From Hymenoscyphus infarciens (taxonomy: Eukaryota > Ascomycota > Leotiomycetes > Helotiales > Helotiaceae): a stretch of DNA of 64,000 nt. The stretch lies in the NCBI GenBank assembly GCA_001414345.1, contig LLCB01000017.1:124001-188000 (forward strand). Direction: 5' to 3'. The notes beneath the pieces were generated by a model. The model did no database searches. It was not told the origin of the DNA and saw only the letters and a program-made list of their open reading frames with translations. Below are positions 38,000 through 50,761 of this stretch, in pieces. Position 1 is the stretch's first letter; each line of letters opens with the position of its first letter. The position numbers were made by a program, and so were the translations under genes.

Positions 38000-40900
38000 G
38001 CTTTATTAAAAGTAGTAGATATTAAATATTAAGCTTAAGGAATTAGTAAATACTAATAACAAATAAGTAAATAGAGAGCGCGTAGTTAATAAAGAGAGCT
38101 TTATCTTTTCTATAACTATAAGTACTAAAGTAGGTACTTTATAGGTCTATTTTATAGAAAGAGTAATAGATATTACCTTATATTAGATAGTTAAGCTCTA
38201 GTCTTTTAACTTTAATAACTATGAACATATCTAAAAATTTTAATAAATATTCCTTACTATTATCTAATAGATACTATTTAAGTAGTTATCTAAACTTAAA
38301 GTAAAAATCTAAAACTTACTATAGTTAGAGAAATATAGTAATAGAATAGTAGTAATAAAAGAGTAGTAGGATAGTAGACTAGTAATAGGTTAGTAGTATA
38401 GAAATAGTAGTAAGATAGTATATAAAACTTCTATAAGTTATTCTTTTATAGTAATACGAGTTTTTCTTTTACTATAGAGAGGTATAGTTTCTTATATACG
38501 AAATTATAAGTATCTTAATTATAAGTTCTCGTTCTATAACTAAGAGAAACCTCTTCTAAATAAGCTTAAGTAAGTGCTAATCTATAAATAAGCTCTAAAT
38601 AGATAAGTAAGCTCTAAAATAGAATTCTATAAAGAAGCTCTAGAATTAGGTATTAATAATTTCTAACCTAGTATAGCTATATATCTATATATAATATAGC
38701 TTTAGTAGCTATCTAGACTTCTTTAAGTTACTATTATATCTATTAAATATAACTACTAGCTTTAATATATAACAAATTCTAATAATAATTTATAAGAAGT
38801 CTAGCCTTATTATAATTATCTACTTACAAAGAGTAACAAATAGTTAATATACTGAAAAAGACATAAGGTTAACTAGCTTACTTCTTAACTTACTTCTAAT
38901 TCTACTACTAGCTTCTCTTATATAATAGTTATAGGAGTTTTACTATATCTACTCTTATATTAATAAAGTTATATAGTAGTAGTAGGGATTATAGTCCTAT
39001 AGCCTACTAATACGCTTAGTAGTAGTATATAGTCCTTAAGAGGTCTAGTAGATTTCCTTTTTTTTAGCTATAACTTTAATAAATTTTACTCTTATCTATC
39101 TTCCTTACTAAATACAACGTACTAATAAATTATACTAAGCCTATTTTAATATTATAATATATAACTACTTTCTTCTTAAGTATTATCTCTATAGCTATAA
39201 TATCCTTCTTATAAGACTAGCTATCTATAACTAACTTCTTTAAGATATTAGAAGAATGTCTCTCTAACTAAGGAAATATATATTAGAGGAAAACATATAT
39301 AAGAGTAATAATAGTAATATACGTCTACTACTAGCTTAAGCTAGTATAAATATATAATTTACCTAGATAGAGTAAGCTATATTACTAGGTAAGCTAGTAA
39401 AATCTTAAGTAAGCTAGTACTATTAGTTTACTATAGGCGTTCCTTATTTCTTACTCTAATATAAGCTATAGCTACTTAATAAGTACTAGTAGGAACCGTC
39501 TCTTTCCTTATTAATTACTTCTTATATATATATTCTCTAGAGAAGTTATCTATATTTTCCTAAGACTATTTAGTCTAATGTTTTCTTAGTAATAGAGGTA
39601 TACTAGTATAGAGGGAAAACAAGTTAGCTTAATTAGTACAGTTTTAAGCCCTTATATAATAAGCAGCTAGTTATAATTAATATTAGTATCTTTAGTTAAG
39701 ATTTCTCTAACTAGGTTCTTAGAGTAGGCTTCTAGTTTATCGCCTTATCTAGAGAGGATAGCTAAGTAGCTAAATATATAGATAAGCCGGGTTATAGGTA
39801 AGCCGAATAAATATTAGAAGCTAGCTACCTTACTTCTCTATATTATAGGTAATATCTAAGCTTTAAGTATAGAGTCTTCTTTATTTATTAATAATAAGGT
39901 ATATAAATTATAAAGTAACGAATTATAAAACAACGAATTATAACTAGAAACTAAAAACCATATACTCGAATTATTAAATACTTTCTACTAGCAACTATAA
40001 GACCTTATAAAACATAATATAATTAATATATAATATATTCTCTTATATATATATAGTACTTTTAAGGTCTCTACTTTTACTATTACTCTACTCTATTACT
40101 AAAGTATATAATAATATTATTAAAAGATAAAGAAGTATAAGACATCTTATTACTTAAAGGGTCTTAGAATATAGAAGAAATAAGATAGCTTAGAAATAAT
40201 TAAGAGATAAGGATTAATATTTTAAGTATTAAAATATAACTTATTATCTAAATAAGGGAAATTATAGCTTACTTTAGAAACTAAAAAGTATTTTCTTAAA
40301 GTATTTAAAGTATAGTCCCTACTACTACTACTTAACTAATAGCCTAATGTCGAGCTTTATAAGGTATAGTACTAAGAGATTAAAAAGAGGAGATTTAAAA
40401 AGAAGAAGCTCTTATTAAATATATATATAAGAATTGTAGGTTTCTTTATCTTTTACTTATAATATATCTAATACTTAAGTAAGTAAAGGACCTTAAAAAT
40501 GTTAGGATTAATATAATAAGCTATCTTAAGGACTAGTCTATACTTAGAACACGAATATATACTATAGTTATATATATAAAGAGAGGGATAAGGATATATA
40601 AAGTTCTTAAGAATACTAGGCTTAGTATTACTCTCTTTAATAGATATATAAAATTAAGTAATTTTATATTTTTAAACTAGGCTAATAAATCTATTCTAAG
40701 GCTTATATTAGTAGATATAGGTAAAGGAATCTATATATAGAGAGAGGAATTGCTATTACCTTATAAGTAAATAGACTTAAATTCTCTTATAATCGAGTCT
40801 ACTCCTTATATAGGTTTAAGACTAGGAGATAGAGTTTAGGTTAAGAAAATATTTACTACTATTTATTAAAAGCTATTAGAAGGTTTTAATAGAGTAATAG

Positions 40901-43900
40901 GTATAGGTAAGTAAGCTTAAAAGAGGTTACTTCTAGTATTAGATATAAAGAAGATAATAGTATTAAAGAGTATAATACTTTATATAGATATTAAAGGTTT
41001 AATAGGCGATTTAATTCTTTAGTAGTATAAAGAAAAGAATATATATCCTAAACTTAAAATAGTATAATAAAGGATTTTTAATAGTCTTTATATAAACCTA
41101 CTAAGTATCTAGTTTTCTAGATAATAAGAGAGTAATTTACTCTATAATTTTATTAGCTTACTTATAATTTTACTAGCTTACTTACTTAGATTTTGCTAGC
41201 TATTTTTTAACTTTAGTAGAGTTAAGTTCTTCCTTATATTACTAAGTTTTCCTCTAATATAGTAAGCTCTCTCTAATAGATAAGCTATTCTATATATATT
41301 TCTAAGATTAATTAGAAGAAGAGTTTTTAAGAATATTTAATAAAGGGTATTATAATATAGAGACGCTTATTATATAAGTTTAAAGCTTAAAAATACTAAT
41401 ATATTAGCTAGCTTCTATAAACCTATTAGCTTACCTAGCTTATCTACTATAATATAATAGCTTATCTACTATAAGATTAATATAAAGATATGTTTTTATT
41501 TATTAGTTAAGATATAGCTAATAGTTCTTTACTTAAACCTACTACCTACTTACTACCTATACTTAGAATAGTAATAATACTATAATTAAGATACTATTAC
41601 TTTATCTAAGTATAAAACATTTCTAAAAGTTTTTAAATCCTCTCTCTTAATAAATACCTTATACGCTCTTCCCTTACTTACTACTACTCTACGAATTTAG
41701 ATATTAAAGGAATAATATATATAGGTTTATATACTAGGCACTTTTATAGACGTAGTTCTTAAATCTATGATTAAAAAGAATATAAAGGTATATAAGATAG
41801 AACTTAAAAAGAGATATATATAATATTTTATAAAATAGAAAGGCGTAATATATAAGTACTAGAGGGAAACTCTTAAAGTTAATAAGTTTTATTAAGCTAA
41901 AATAGTCTAGAAAAGCTGCTACTATATTCTAGTAGGTATTCTCTTTTATTTAAGTTATTTTTAAAGGACTAAGATAGTTCTTTCTCTTCTTAGATAATAA
42001 ATAAACTTTAAGAATTAGGTAATACTAACTCTAAGATTATCTATAGTTACTACTCTAGTATATAATCCTATAATATATATATAGTAAGGATGTTATTAAA
42101 AAGATATAGAAGAATAATTTAGATAAGTTAATAGTACTCTATAAAATACTATAAGTTAGCTTAATAGTTACTATTCAGCTTAATCTAGATTTTATTTACC
42201 TTTATTAGAATAAAGTTAATAATTTCATTTATATAAAAGGCTAGCTATTAAGAATAAAGAGGCTTATAAAGTATAAGAGTAAAGGAAATACTATTAAATA
42301 AGAGGTATTAATAAGTAAGTAGTTAGACTCTAATTAGTATAGGAACTTAGGGGTATATCTAAGGAAGAAGATATTAACCGATTACTAAAGGAATATTACT
42401 AATTAGCATAGGAACTTAGAGGTAAAAAGGGTTAAAGAGATATATTAAGATATTTAATAACTTCTTAGAGACTAGTAAAGAGTCTTAGTATACTACTTAA
42501 TCTCTAAGTTCTTAGAAGATCTAGTCGATCCCTTACTCTCTAAGGTTTTACTCTTATCCTTAAGTCCTTTAAATTCTCTAACTTATATAACCTTAGATTT
42601 TTAGTACTCTAGGTTATTATTCTTAAATCCTATAAATCTCTCTCTAACCTACTTACTCTTCTAGATTTAGTCCTTTAAGTTATCTTCTAAATATTTAGTT
42701 AACCTAGCCTATACTATATTAGCCTTAGAATACGATTATTTATTATATATATACTTTAATATAAATTAGAACCTAGATAACTTAGGCTCTAAGACTTAGC
42801 CCCTACCTACTTCTAAGTTATTCTTAAACTTACTAGGATCTAATCTTATATTATTAAATATATACTTTAATATAAATTCTTAATTCTAAGACCTAATATC
42901 TAATATCTTAGTAAGAATTAAATATATATAAAGCTACTGTTTTTTCCTTCCTTTCTTTTAGAGATTATATAGTTTAATATATATATAATATTTTAGTAAG
43001 AGTATCTCTAGTGTTTAAAGAAGTAGAGTAAGTAATTCTAAAATGTTATTTCGTTGTTTACTAAGTATTAGTAGATTTAAGAAATCAGGTTACTTATTAA
43101 TTATTAGCTTATTTAACTTTAAAAGTTATCTAGTCTTTAGTAGCTTACCTACTATAAGCGGCTTAACTAACGCTTAAGCCTATTTTATAGTAGCTTATCT
43201 ACTAAAGTATAATAGCTTACCTACTATAAGTAGCTTAACTAACGCTTAAGTCTATTTAGTAGTAACATAAGTAGCTTTCTATAAAAGTTTAAGATTAATT
43301 ACTCTTTTAAAGTATAGAATTAAAAGAACATCTTAGAATAAAAGTTTTTAATTATATCTTCTAGGCGCTAAATAACATTATAAATATACTAATCCTATAT
43401 ATATTAATCCTATCTTTTATATTAATTCTATAGATATAAATCCTATCTAAATTAATACTATATTTATATTAATCCTAACCTATCTATCTTATCTATAGTA
43501 AGAAATATTTACTTTTACTATAATATTATATAAAGTACTACTACTAAAGACTAACTACTACTATACCCTACTTATAGATCTTTAACCTTAACGTCTTAGA
43601 CCTTAAAGATTTACTATTCTAGCTTAAAGTCTTATAGCCTCTTTAGCCTATTACCTTAGCTTAGTTATATAGATCTTATATTAATAAGTAGCTTATCCTT
43701 ATAATATTCTTTACTTCTTAGTAGCCTTATTAGTAGTCTTCTTCGCGTCTAGTATATTAATAGTACCTCTTATAAAGTATATATATTAATCTACTTAACT
43801 TTTAAAATAAGTAAAGAAATTACCTTTAAGTAAGTTCTTAAGCATCTTACGTATCTAAAAGTTACTACCTTTCTTATTTATACTATTATATATATATAAA

Positions 43901-45400
43901 AAGACTATATTAAGTTTTAGTATAAGTTTCTAGGAAGCCTAATTCTTAATTTCTTCTAAGGTATAGAGATATAATAGTAGTTAGTGTTACTATTAGTCTT
44001 AAGGTTCTTAGAGCTCCTATTATAAGTTAGAATAGAATATTAGAATAGTACCTAAGAACCGACCTATTTAAGCGAGATCTTTAGTAAGACTGGAGTATTA
44101 AGCTCTCTAGGTACTAAGACGTGATTGTTATATATAGCTATAGATCTATTATATAAAGCTAGTCTATTTATAGTAGAAGAAAGAGTACCTATACTATATC
44201 TAAAGATTCTTATATTATAATAGATAGACGAGAGAGATATATTATAATAGGTAATTAAGAAACTTAAGAAAGGATTATTATAATAAGTAGGTATATTATT
44301 ATAATAAGTAGATAAGAGAGAAGTATTTTAAGAGATATTTAATACTAGTATAGATATAAATTATTATAAAGCCTAGTATATAGTTAGTAGAATATATACT
44401 TTTAGACTAGTTAATTTAATATACTTAGTAATTGTTATACTCTTATAGCTTAATATAATACTCCTTCTCTTTATATTATAACTAAAAAGCCTTCTATAAA
44501 ATATAGTATTTTATAACAAGGTTAGAGATAATTATATTATTTTCTAATACTAATTTTAATAGAGTATAAGTAAGGAAACGCAGTTTTTCTACATAATCTT
44601 TAAGGTATCTAGGGATTCTTAGAGCCTAGAAAGAGTAAGCTTAGTAAATAGAGCAAAGTAGCCTTTAACTTATAGTCGGAGGCTATAAGGTAAGAACCTA
44701 GCTTAAAGGTTTAGTATAAGTAGAGGCTATTATAATAGAGACAAGTATATACTAGTTAAGCTATAGTAGAGAATAATTAATATAACTACTAGGATATAGC
44801 TTAAAGTAGATATACGAGGTTATAGAGTAGTTTAGTATAAGTATTATTAAAAGGTATATCTTACTATAATAGACGAAGATGCCTTTAGACTTAATATTAT
44901 AGCTCTTATCCTACTTAGATAGATATTATATAAAAAGGATTTAATTATGTTTAATAATTACTTTTAATTATAGAATTAAGAAGCTAGCTATTAAGATCGT
45001 AGTTAAAGGCACTAGTCTTAATAGAGTTTAGACTATTTAGAGTTAGAGGATATTAGTAGACTAAGGGTTTTATATAGTCTATAAACTATAACTTTAAATA
45101 TCTTAAGATCTCTTTTAAGATCCTATTTATTATCTTCTAAGTTTCCTAAGTTTACTTAATTAATTTAACTAATCTTCGTAAGATTACTTTTACTAACGAT
45201 TTAGCTAATATTAGTAAGCTTATTTTTAGTAACAATTTAGCTATTCTTAGAAGTTTACCTTCTATATAGTAATAATCTACCTAATCTTAATAAAGATTTT
45301 ATAGCTATTTACTTCTTATTCTTACTCTATAGTATAGCTTAAATTAATATCTACTATCTTATACTAATTTTTACCTTTACTTATAATATTATATTTACTA
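38000..45400. other. RIP-scrambled interior, no readable gene
   Basis: Islands of the agcttact/gtaagct motif occur at about 38560-38620, 39370-39420, 41140-41480 and 43090-43260. A short plus reading near 42210 (NKVNNF) resembles one near 31695. Otherwise stops are dense and nothing is assignable. Confidence 0.5.
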
Positions 45401-45810
45401 TAGCTCTAATAAGGACGTTAATAGCAACTAAACGCTTCTAGTACTACTATGATTTCCTACGGCTTATATTCCTACTACTAGTTAAAAACGAAGAAGCCTA
45501 TAGTTATAGTATTTATAAGGTCTCTTATACGCTACCTAGGCCCTTTAGTACTACTCCTAATAGAGTAGTTATTATTAATACTAAGAAGCTAGAGTATAGT
45601 GTTTAAGTTAATAATATAGACTAGTACTAGGTTCTATATAATAGCGTTAATAATAAGGACCTATAACTATTAAGTAAAGCTAACTTTAGTATCCCTCTTT
45701 ATAAAACTAAACTAGATAGAATATCTCTACTTACTATTATATAAAGATAAAAAGTTAATTTTAGTCTATATTACTTTTAAGATATCTAAGCTTACTTAGT
45801 AGTTATAAGC

Positions 45811-46377
45811 GCTCTAACTAAAGAGGACTTTAGCTTTACTAAGATAGCGAAAAATCCTAGTAATAGAATACTAGAGATCGAGTACTTATAGGGCGTGTAT
45901 AACTTACTTCTAAATAACCTTAGTTTTACTAACCTTAAGTATAATACTATAATCCGAGAACGTTTAAAGGTAAGAGTCTAAAATACTTTTAAGAATTAGA
46001 AGTCCTATCTTTAATAAGATATAGTATTCTTTAAGAGACTAATAAACTTAATTAGTAGTTCTTTTATATAGGTATTATAAGTTAATTTTATCTCTACTAT
46101 CTTAGATAACACGACCTTACTATAGAATAAGACTACTTATAAGAAATAGCTTTAAAATAAGAATAAGAATAAAGGATATTATAATATTAAGCTTACTCTC
46201 TATACTATTAGCTATATAATAAGTCTTTAGTAAATTAATATAATTAGATTCTATTATAATCTTATAAAGAGAGGAATTAATATTTAATAGTAATAGAATA
46301 AATATTAAGCTCTTTAGTAGTATAAGAATAAATAATACGCTCTTAAGAGCTCCTCTAGCTCTAAGATTAAAGTTTAA
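45811..46377 (+). pseudogene. Possible decayed ORF inside the giant element
   Basis: A plus-strand frame of about 188 codons begins with a clean stretch (ALTKEDFSFTKIAKNPSNRI) and includes LKYNTIIRERLKV, but stop codons rise to about 15 percent further on. The first 60 codons look most gene-like. No family is recognised. Confidence 0.25.
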
Positions 46378-46800
46378 CCTATTAAAGTATAATTCTTAGA
46401 TTATACTCTTAAAGTCTTATTTAAAACCTAGATCTAAGATTAATTATAGTATTTAGACCCTGCTTTTAAACTAAGCTTATACCTTCTTAATAATACTTAG
46501 CTTATAGTATAAGAGGTATAAGAGAAGGAGGTATAAGCTAAGGTAGTAAGAGTTATAAGAGTTTATAAACTACTTCTATTTTACTTTACTAAAGATATTA
46601 ATTTTAATGAATTTATATAAGATAATAGTAACGAATCTAATATTAACCTTCTAATAGTAATGTATTTTGATAATAACGTATAACTAACTTTAGCTCCTTC
46701 TACTAATACTGCTACTACTAATACTACTACTACTAATGTTATAATTAATAGCCTTACTACCTACGAAGTTAGCTCTATACTAGAGCTTTCTTCTCTATTA

Positions 46801-46905
46801 TAAACATAACGTATATAATCTCTTAACTATTATTCGACTTCTCTATTATAAACATAACGTGTATAATCCTTTAACTATTATTCGACTTCTCTATTATAAT
46901 AGTTC
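46801..46905. repeat. 48-bp tandem duplication
   Basis: A unit starting taaacataac at 46801 repeats at 46849 with few changes. The period equals 16 codons. Confidence 0.8.
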
Positions 46906-47413
46906 TACTAACTATCTCCTTTATTACTAGCGACTATAGATATAGATATAGAAGTATACTAAGACGATAATTCTAATACTATTTTTAATAGATATAATGC
47001 TAAATCCTCTTCCTTAAATAAGTAAGTAATAGATTATATAGATAGTATACTTTAGAGTAAACGTATATATACTTCTTAAACTACAAGCGAATCTATAGAA
47101 TCTATTAATAAGCTTATAATAAAAAGAAATAGCCTTAGGTAAAACCGTATACTACTACTTATAGCGAAAAAGTCTAGAGTTAATAAGAAGTAACTTTAGT
47201 AACCTCTCTTAGTAACTTTACTTATTTTAGAATAGGCTAGGTAATAAAGCTTTTAAGTAACTACTTCCTTTTTTTCTTCCTTACTATATAGGTTTTAAGG
47301 ATAGAGTACTAGTACTATATTTAGTTTATTACCTTAACTTTCTACTTATCTTTTAGTTACGTATTCGGGTTTTTTAAGAGGCTAGTTTATATTAGAGGAG
47401 TTTTATACCTACG

Positions 47414-47608
47414 GGTTTTAATTAATATTTGTGTTATAAGGTTAAGAGCTAGTACTTAGGATTTATATACCTTATAAACTATATATAATTTATTACTATA
47501 TTATATTATAGGTTTTAATTAATATTTATATTATAAGGTTAAGAGCTAGTATCTAGGATTTATATATCTTATAAATTATATATAATTTATTACTATATTA
47601 TATTATAG
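47414..47608. repeat. 97-bp tandem duplication
   Basis: A unit starting ggttttaattaatattt at 47414 repeats at 47511 with a handful of transitions. Confidence 0.85.
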
Positions 47609-49486
47609 TAGAGCTTAATTCAACTATTTTCTTAAGCCTCTACTTTATAAAATCCTACCTTTTAATATCCTACTAAAAGCCTAAAAACTTACCTTTTTAT
47701 ACTATAGATTACTTAATTACTTATAATTAAGTAGTTAATAAGCTACTAGTATATAGGTAAGCTACTAGTTAGTTAGTAAGCTAACTCTTAATAAGTAAGC
47801 CGCTTAGGTATTTATAAGCTTACCTAAGCCTTTAGAGCTTACTTATAACTAAGGAGTAGTAGAAGTAGGATAAGAGAGGGATATTTAAGAGCTTACTTAT
47901 AAGTTAGGAGCTTACCTATAAGTACTTATAAGTACTTATAAGTTATAAGCTTATCTATAGATTAGGACTTATAGCAAGAGTGCTTAGTAAGCTTATTTAT
48001 AGATTAATAGCTTACCTATTATTAGAAGCTTATCTAGGACTAGATTAATAAGATAAGTAAGAGTTACTAAATTACTTAGAAACTAAGATACTAGGACACC
48101 TAGACTAGAAGTAGGTATTACTAAATAGCTAATTTATTAATTCTATTATCTTATAATATAATTTATACTAGTAAACTATATATTTATAAGTAGGTACCTT
48201 TCTAAAGACCGCTTATTTAACTCTAACCTTTATTAATATATAATAGGTTTAAAACCTCTTAGTAGCTTTTACTAAAACTCTCTAATTAACTCCTACTTTA
48301 AGCTTAGTCTTATAAATAAGATATTTAAAAGGAGCTTTTAGTTAACTCTTTATTAATATCTTATTAAACTTTATAAAGTCCTAGCTTTATAGAGTATTTA
48401 TAAGGCCTACTATAATATAAAATTCGCTTAACTTAATTATTACTAAAAGATTCTAAGAAGAGGAATTAAGGAGAAGGAGATTAACTAAGGTAGTATAAGA
48501 GGAGATTTTAAAAAGAGTAGCTAAAATAGCTTAAGAGATAAGATTAAGTAAGATAGATATTATAAAGAGAGAGAGTAAGCTAGCTATAGAGAGGAAATTT
48601 AAAGAAGGAGAAGAGTAAAGGAGGAGGATAAAAGGACGCTAATACTAATATAGAAGATAATAATAATAATAATATCGAAGTAATACTAGCTATTTTAAAG
48701 GCTACTACGACTTTAAGCTTATAAAAGGTCTTTAGATAAGCCTTAAAGCTAAAAGGTATAGTAAACTATTAGAGCCTAAACTCTTAACTTTATTAGAAAT
48801 AGAACCTAACTTATTAAATTCTAAAAGATAAAGTATAACTAAATCCTTAAGACTTATAAGTAATAAGATAACTAAAGCTTACTTATCGATTTTATACTTA
48901 GAAGCCCTAGACCTACTAGAAGAACATAAGAACCTAAATCCTTTAATTAAAATAATCTAAGTAAATTCTATAAGTATTCTATAGTAGCTTATCTATTAAG
49001 TATAGCTTATCTATTAAGTATATATAGCTTACTTATCTCTTCTTAGCTTACTTAACTTCCCCTATACCTACGCGATTTACTTTTAGACTTATATAGAGCT
49101 AAATCGGCTACTATATATTACTTATAACTTTTCTTTAACTCTTTCTATTTTCTTAATAACTTTTAGTAGCCCTGTCTAGTAAAACTCTCTTAAGCCTTAT
49201 TATTAATAAAAAACTATCTATAGCTCCTTTATAGCCTCTATCTAGAGTTTTATAAGTTCTAGGTTTTATTTATTATAATATACCTTACTACTTTACCTTT
49301 ATAATACTAAACTTAAATAGATTAAATATACCTACTCTATCTATAAATAATATAAATTCCCTTACTCTCTACTAATAGCTTAACATAGACTAGATTAAGA
49401 ACCTCTTTCTAGATAAGAATAAGTTTATAGATATCTTTATCTTAATCTAACTAGTCTTAAAGGTTATACTAAAGACTCCTTCTACT

Positions 49487-49819
49487 ACTAGAGCTTTAAA
49501 GGTCCTTCTAAAGTCTATTATTATAAGTACTAGAAAATCTAAGAACAGCGCTAATAACACGTTTATAATAGACAGCTATAAGAAGTAGAACTTCTATAAG
49601 GTTAATTAGGTTAATAATATTAGATTAAGTCTTAAAACTATCTAAATAATATTAAAGAAAATCCTAGGACTTAGAAAGACGTTTATAGAAAGTAATAAGG
49701 CTAAGAAGAAATATACTATAAAGGATACTACTAAGTAAGTTCTTCTTAAACAAAAGCATAAGGTAGAAGAAAATCTATATATATATACTATAAAGAAGAA
49801 CAAATACGTTTATAATTAA
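49487..49819 (+). pseudogene. Decayed Lys-rich ORF near the right end of the giant element
   Basis: About 110 codons stay in one plus-strand frame with roughly five TAA/TAG. Clean stretches include TRALKVLLKSIIISTRKSKN and LRKTFIESNKAKKKYTIKD. The basic composition could suit a nucleic-acid-binding protein, but no family is recognised. Confidence 0.35.
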
Positions 49820-50439
49820 GCTCTTAAAGTATATTCTTACTAGTACTACTAGTTATTACATAGACTAATTTTAATAGCTTATAATAATAATATATAATAA
49901 GAGCGAGTAATATAATATAATATATAATAAGGCCGATATATGTTTTCTTATCCTTTTAAAAGGATATTATACTAACTACTTATAGAAGGAGAGTATTAAA
50001 ATCTAGAAGGAGATTAATAATATAAAGGTAGTATTATTATCTAGTAACTTACTTAAGAGCTCTAAGCTTAAAGTCTTATTTAGCTATTAAGTAGAGACCT
50101 TCTTTAAGGTTAATAATATAACAGTTAAGAGTAAATAGAATAAGATCTAATAAGTATCTCTTAATAGATCTAATCTAAGATATATATAGTACGTTATATA
50201 ATACTCTAATATAAGACGATATAAGAAGTGTCAGAACCGCGGTTAATACTTTAATATTAGAGTAGCTATTATATAGAGACGTTAAAAGCCTTTAGAAACC
50301 GAATAAAAGCAGATTATACTATCTATCTAGCTTACTTATAAATTAGATGTCGTTAGTATACTTATCTATAAAGTTAGACTTATCTCTTTAGTTTACTAGT
50401 ATACGTAAAATATATAGCGAACTAAAAAGATAGTATTTA

Positions 50440-50567
50440 GAGGTTATCTAGTATTAGTGGCTTACCTAGTATTAGTAGCTTACCTAGTATTAGTGGCTTA
50501 CCTATTATTAGTAGCTTACCTAGTGTTAGTGGCTTACCTAGTATTAGTAGCTTACCTACTAATTTAA
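50440..50567 (-). repeat. Subterminal array at right end (18-bp cctagtattagtggctta units)
   Basis: About seven tandem 18-bp units carry the core ggcttacct/agcttacct, the reverse of the left-end motif. They directly abut the inner edge of the right TIR. Confidence 0.75.
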
Positions 50568-50753
50568 AGCTTATTATTATAGCTATCAGTGTGTCGGCAA
50601 TTATATCCCACTTCTAAGTATATGCTTACATATACAAGGGGCTGTGTAGGTCGTAGATTTATACGTGTCCTTCGCATCAAAGAAGCCACGTAAGGGTAGT
50701 GTCTTTATTAAGGGCAGGGCCTTACCGAAGGTAGGAAGGGTATGCCTGTGGTG
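50568..50753 (-). repeat. Right terminal inverted repeat of the giant element
   Basis: This is the mirror of the left TIR and ends ...GGTATGCCTGTGGTG. This copy keeps more C and G at the variable positions than the left one, so it is closer to the original sequence. It marks the abrupt return of CA/TG dinucleotides. Confidence 0.9.
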
Positions 50754-50761
50754 CTAGAGAC
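50754..50761. repeat. 8-bp target-site duplication, right copy (ctagagac)
   Basis: It is identical and in the same orientation as 15647-15654. The predicted empty site reads gcgcat-ctagagac-cgtcacc. Confidence 0.85.

Larger units (their letters stand above)
15655..50753. mobile_element. Giant (35.1 kb) TIR-bounded, RIP-degraded DNA element
   Basis: The ends are inverted copies beginning CACCACAGGCATACC, and the 8-bp repeat ctagagac flanks both sides, so the whole block is one insertion unit. Inside, CA and TG dinucleotides are nearly absent and TA is very frequent over more than 34 kb, and no intact ORF remains. Both boundaries of this composition coincide with the TIRs. The size far exceeds ordinary TIR transposons. 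It suggests a giant cargo-bearing or virus-like (Polinton-like) element, or nested insertions within a TIR transposon. An 8-bp target duplication is usual for hAT and some other cut-and-paste superfamilies. Polintons normally make about 6 bp, and Starships lack TIRs this long. No transposase, integrase, polymerase or tyrosine recombinase could be recognised, so the class is unresolved. RIP implies that more than one copy existed in the genome. Confidence 0.85.

Noticed and set aside
15655..50753. Starship element
   Set aside because: The TIRs of about 180 bp and an 8-bp duplication do not fit, and no DUF3435 tyrosine recombinase could be read near either end. RIP damage means a lost captain gene cannot be fully excluded.
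15655..50753. Centromere or plain AT-rich isochore
   Set aside because: Exact TIRs and a target duplication at both compositional boundaries show an insertion rather than a chromosomal domain.
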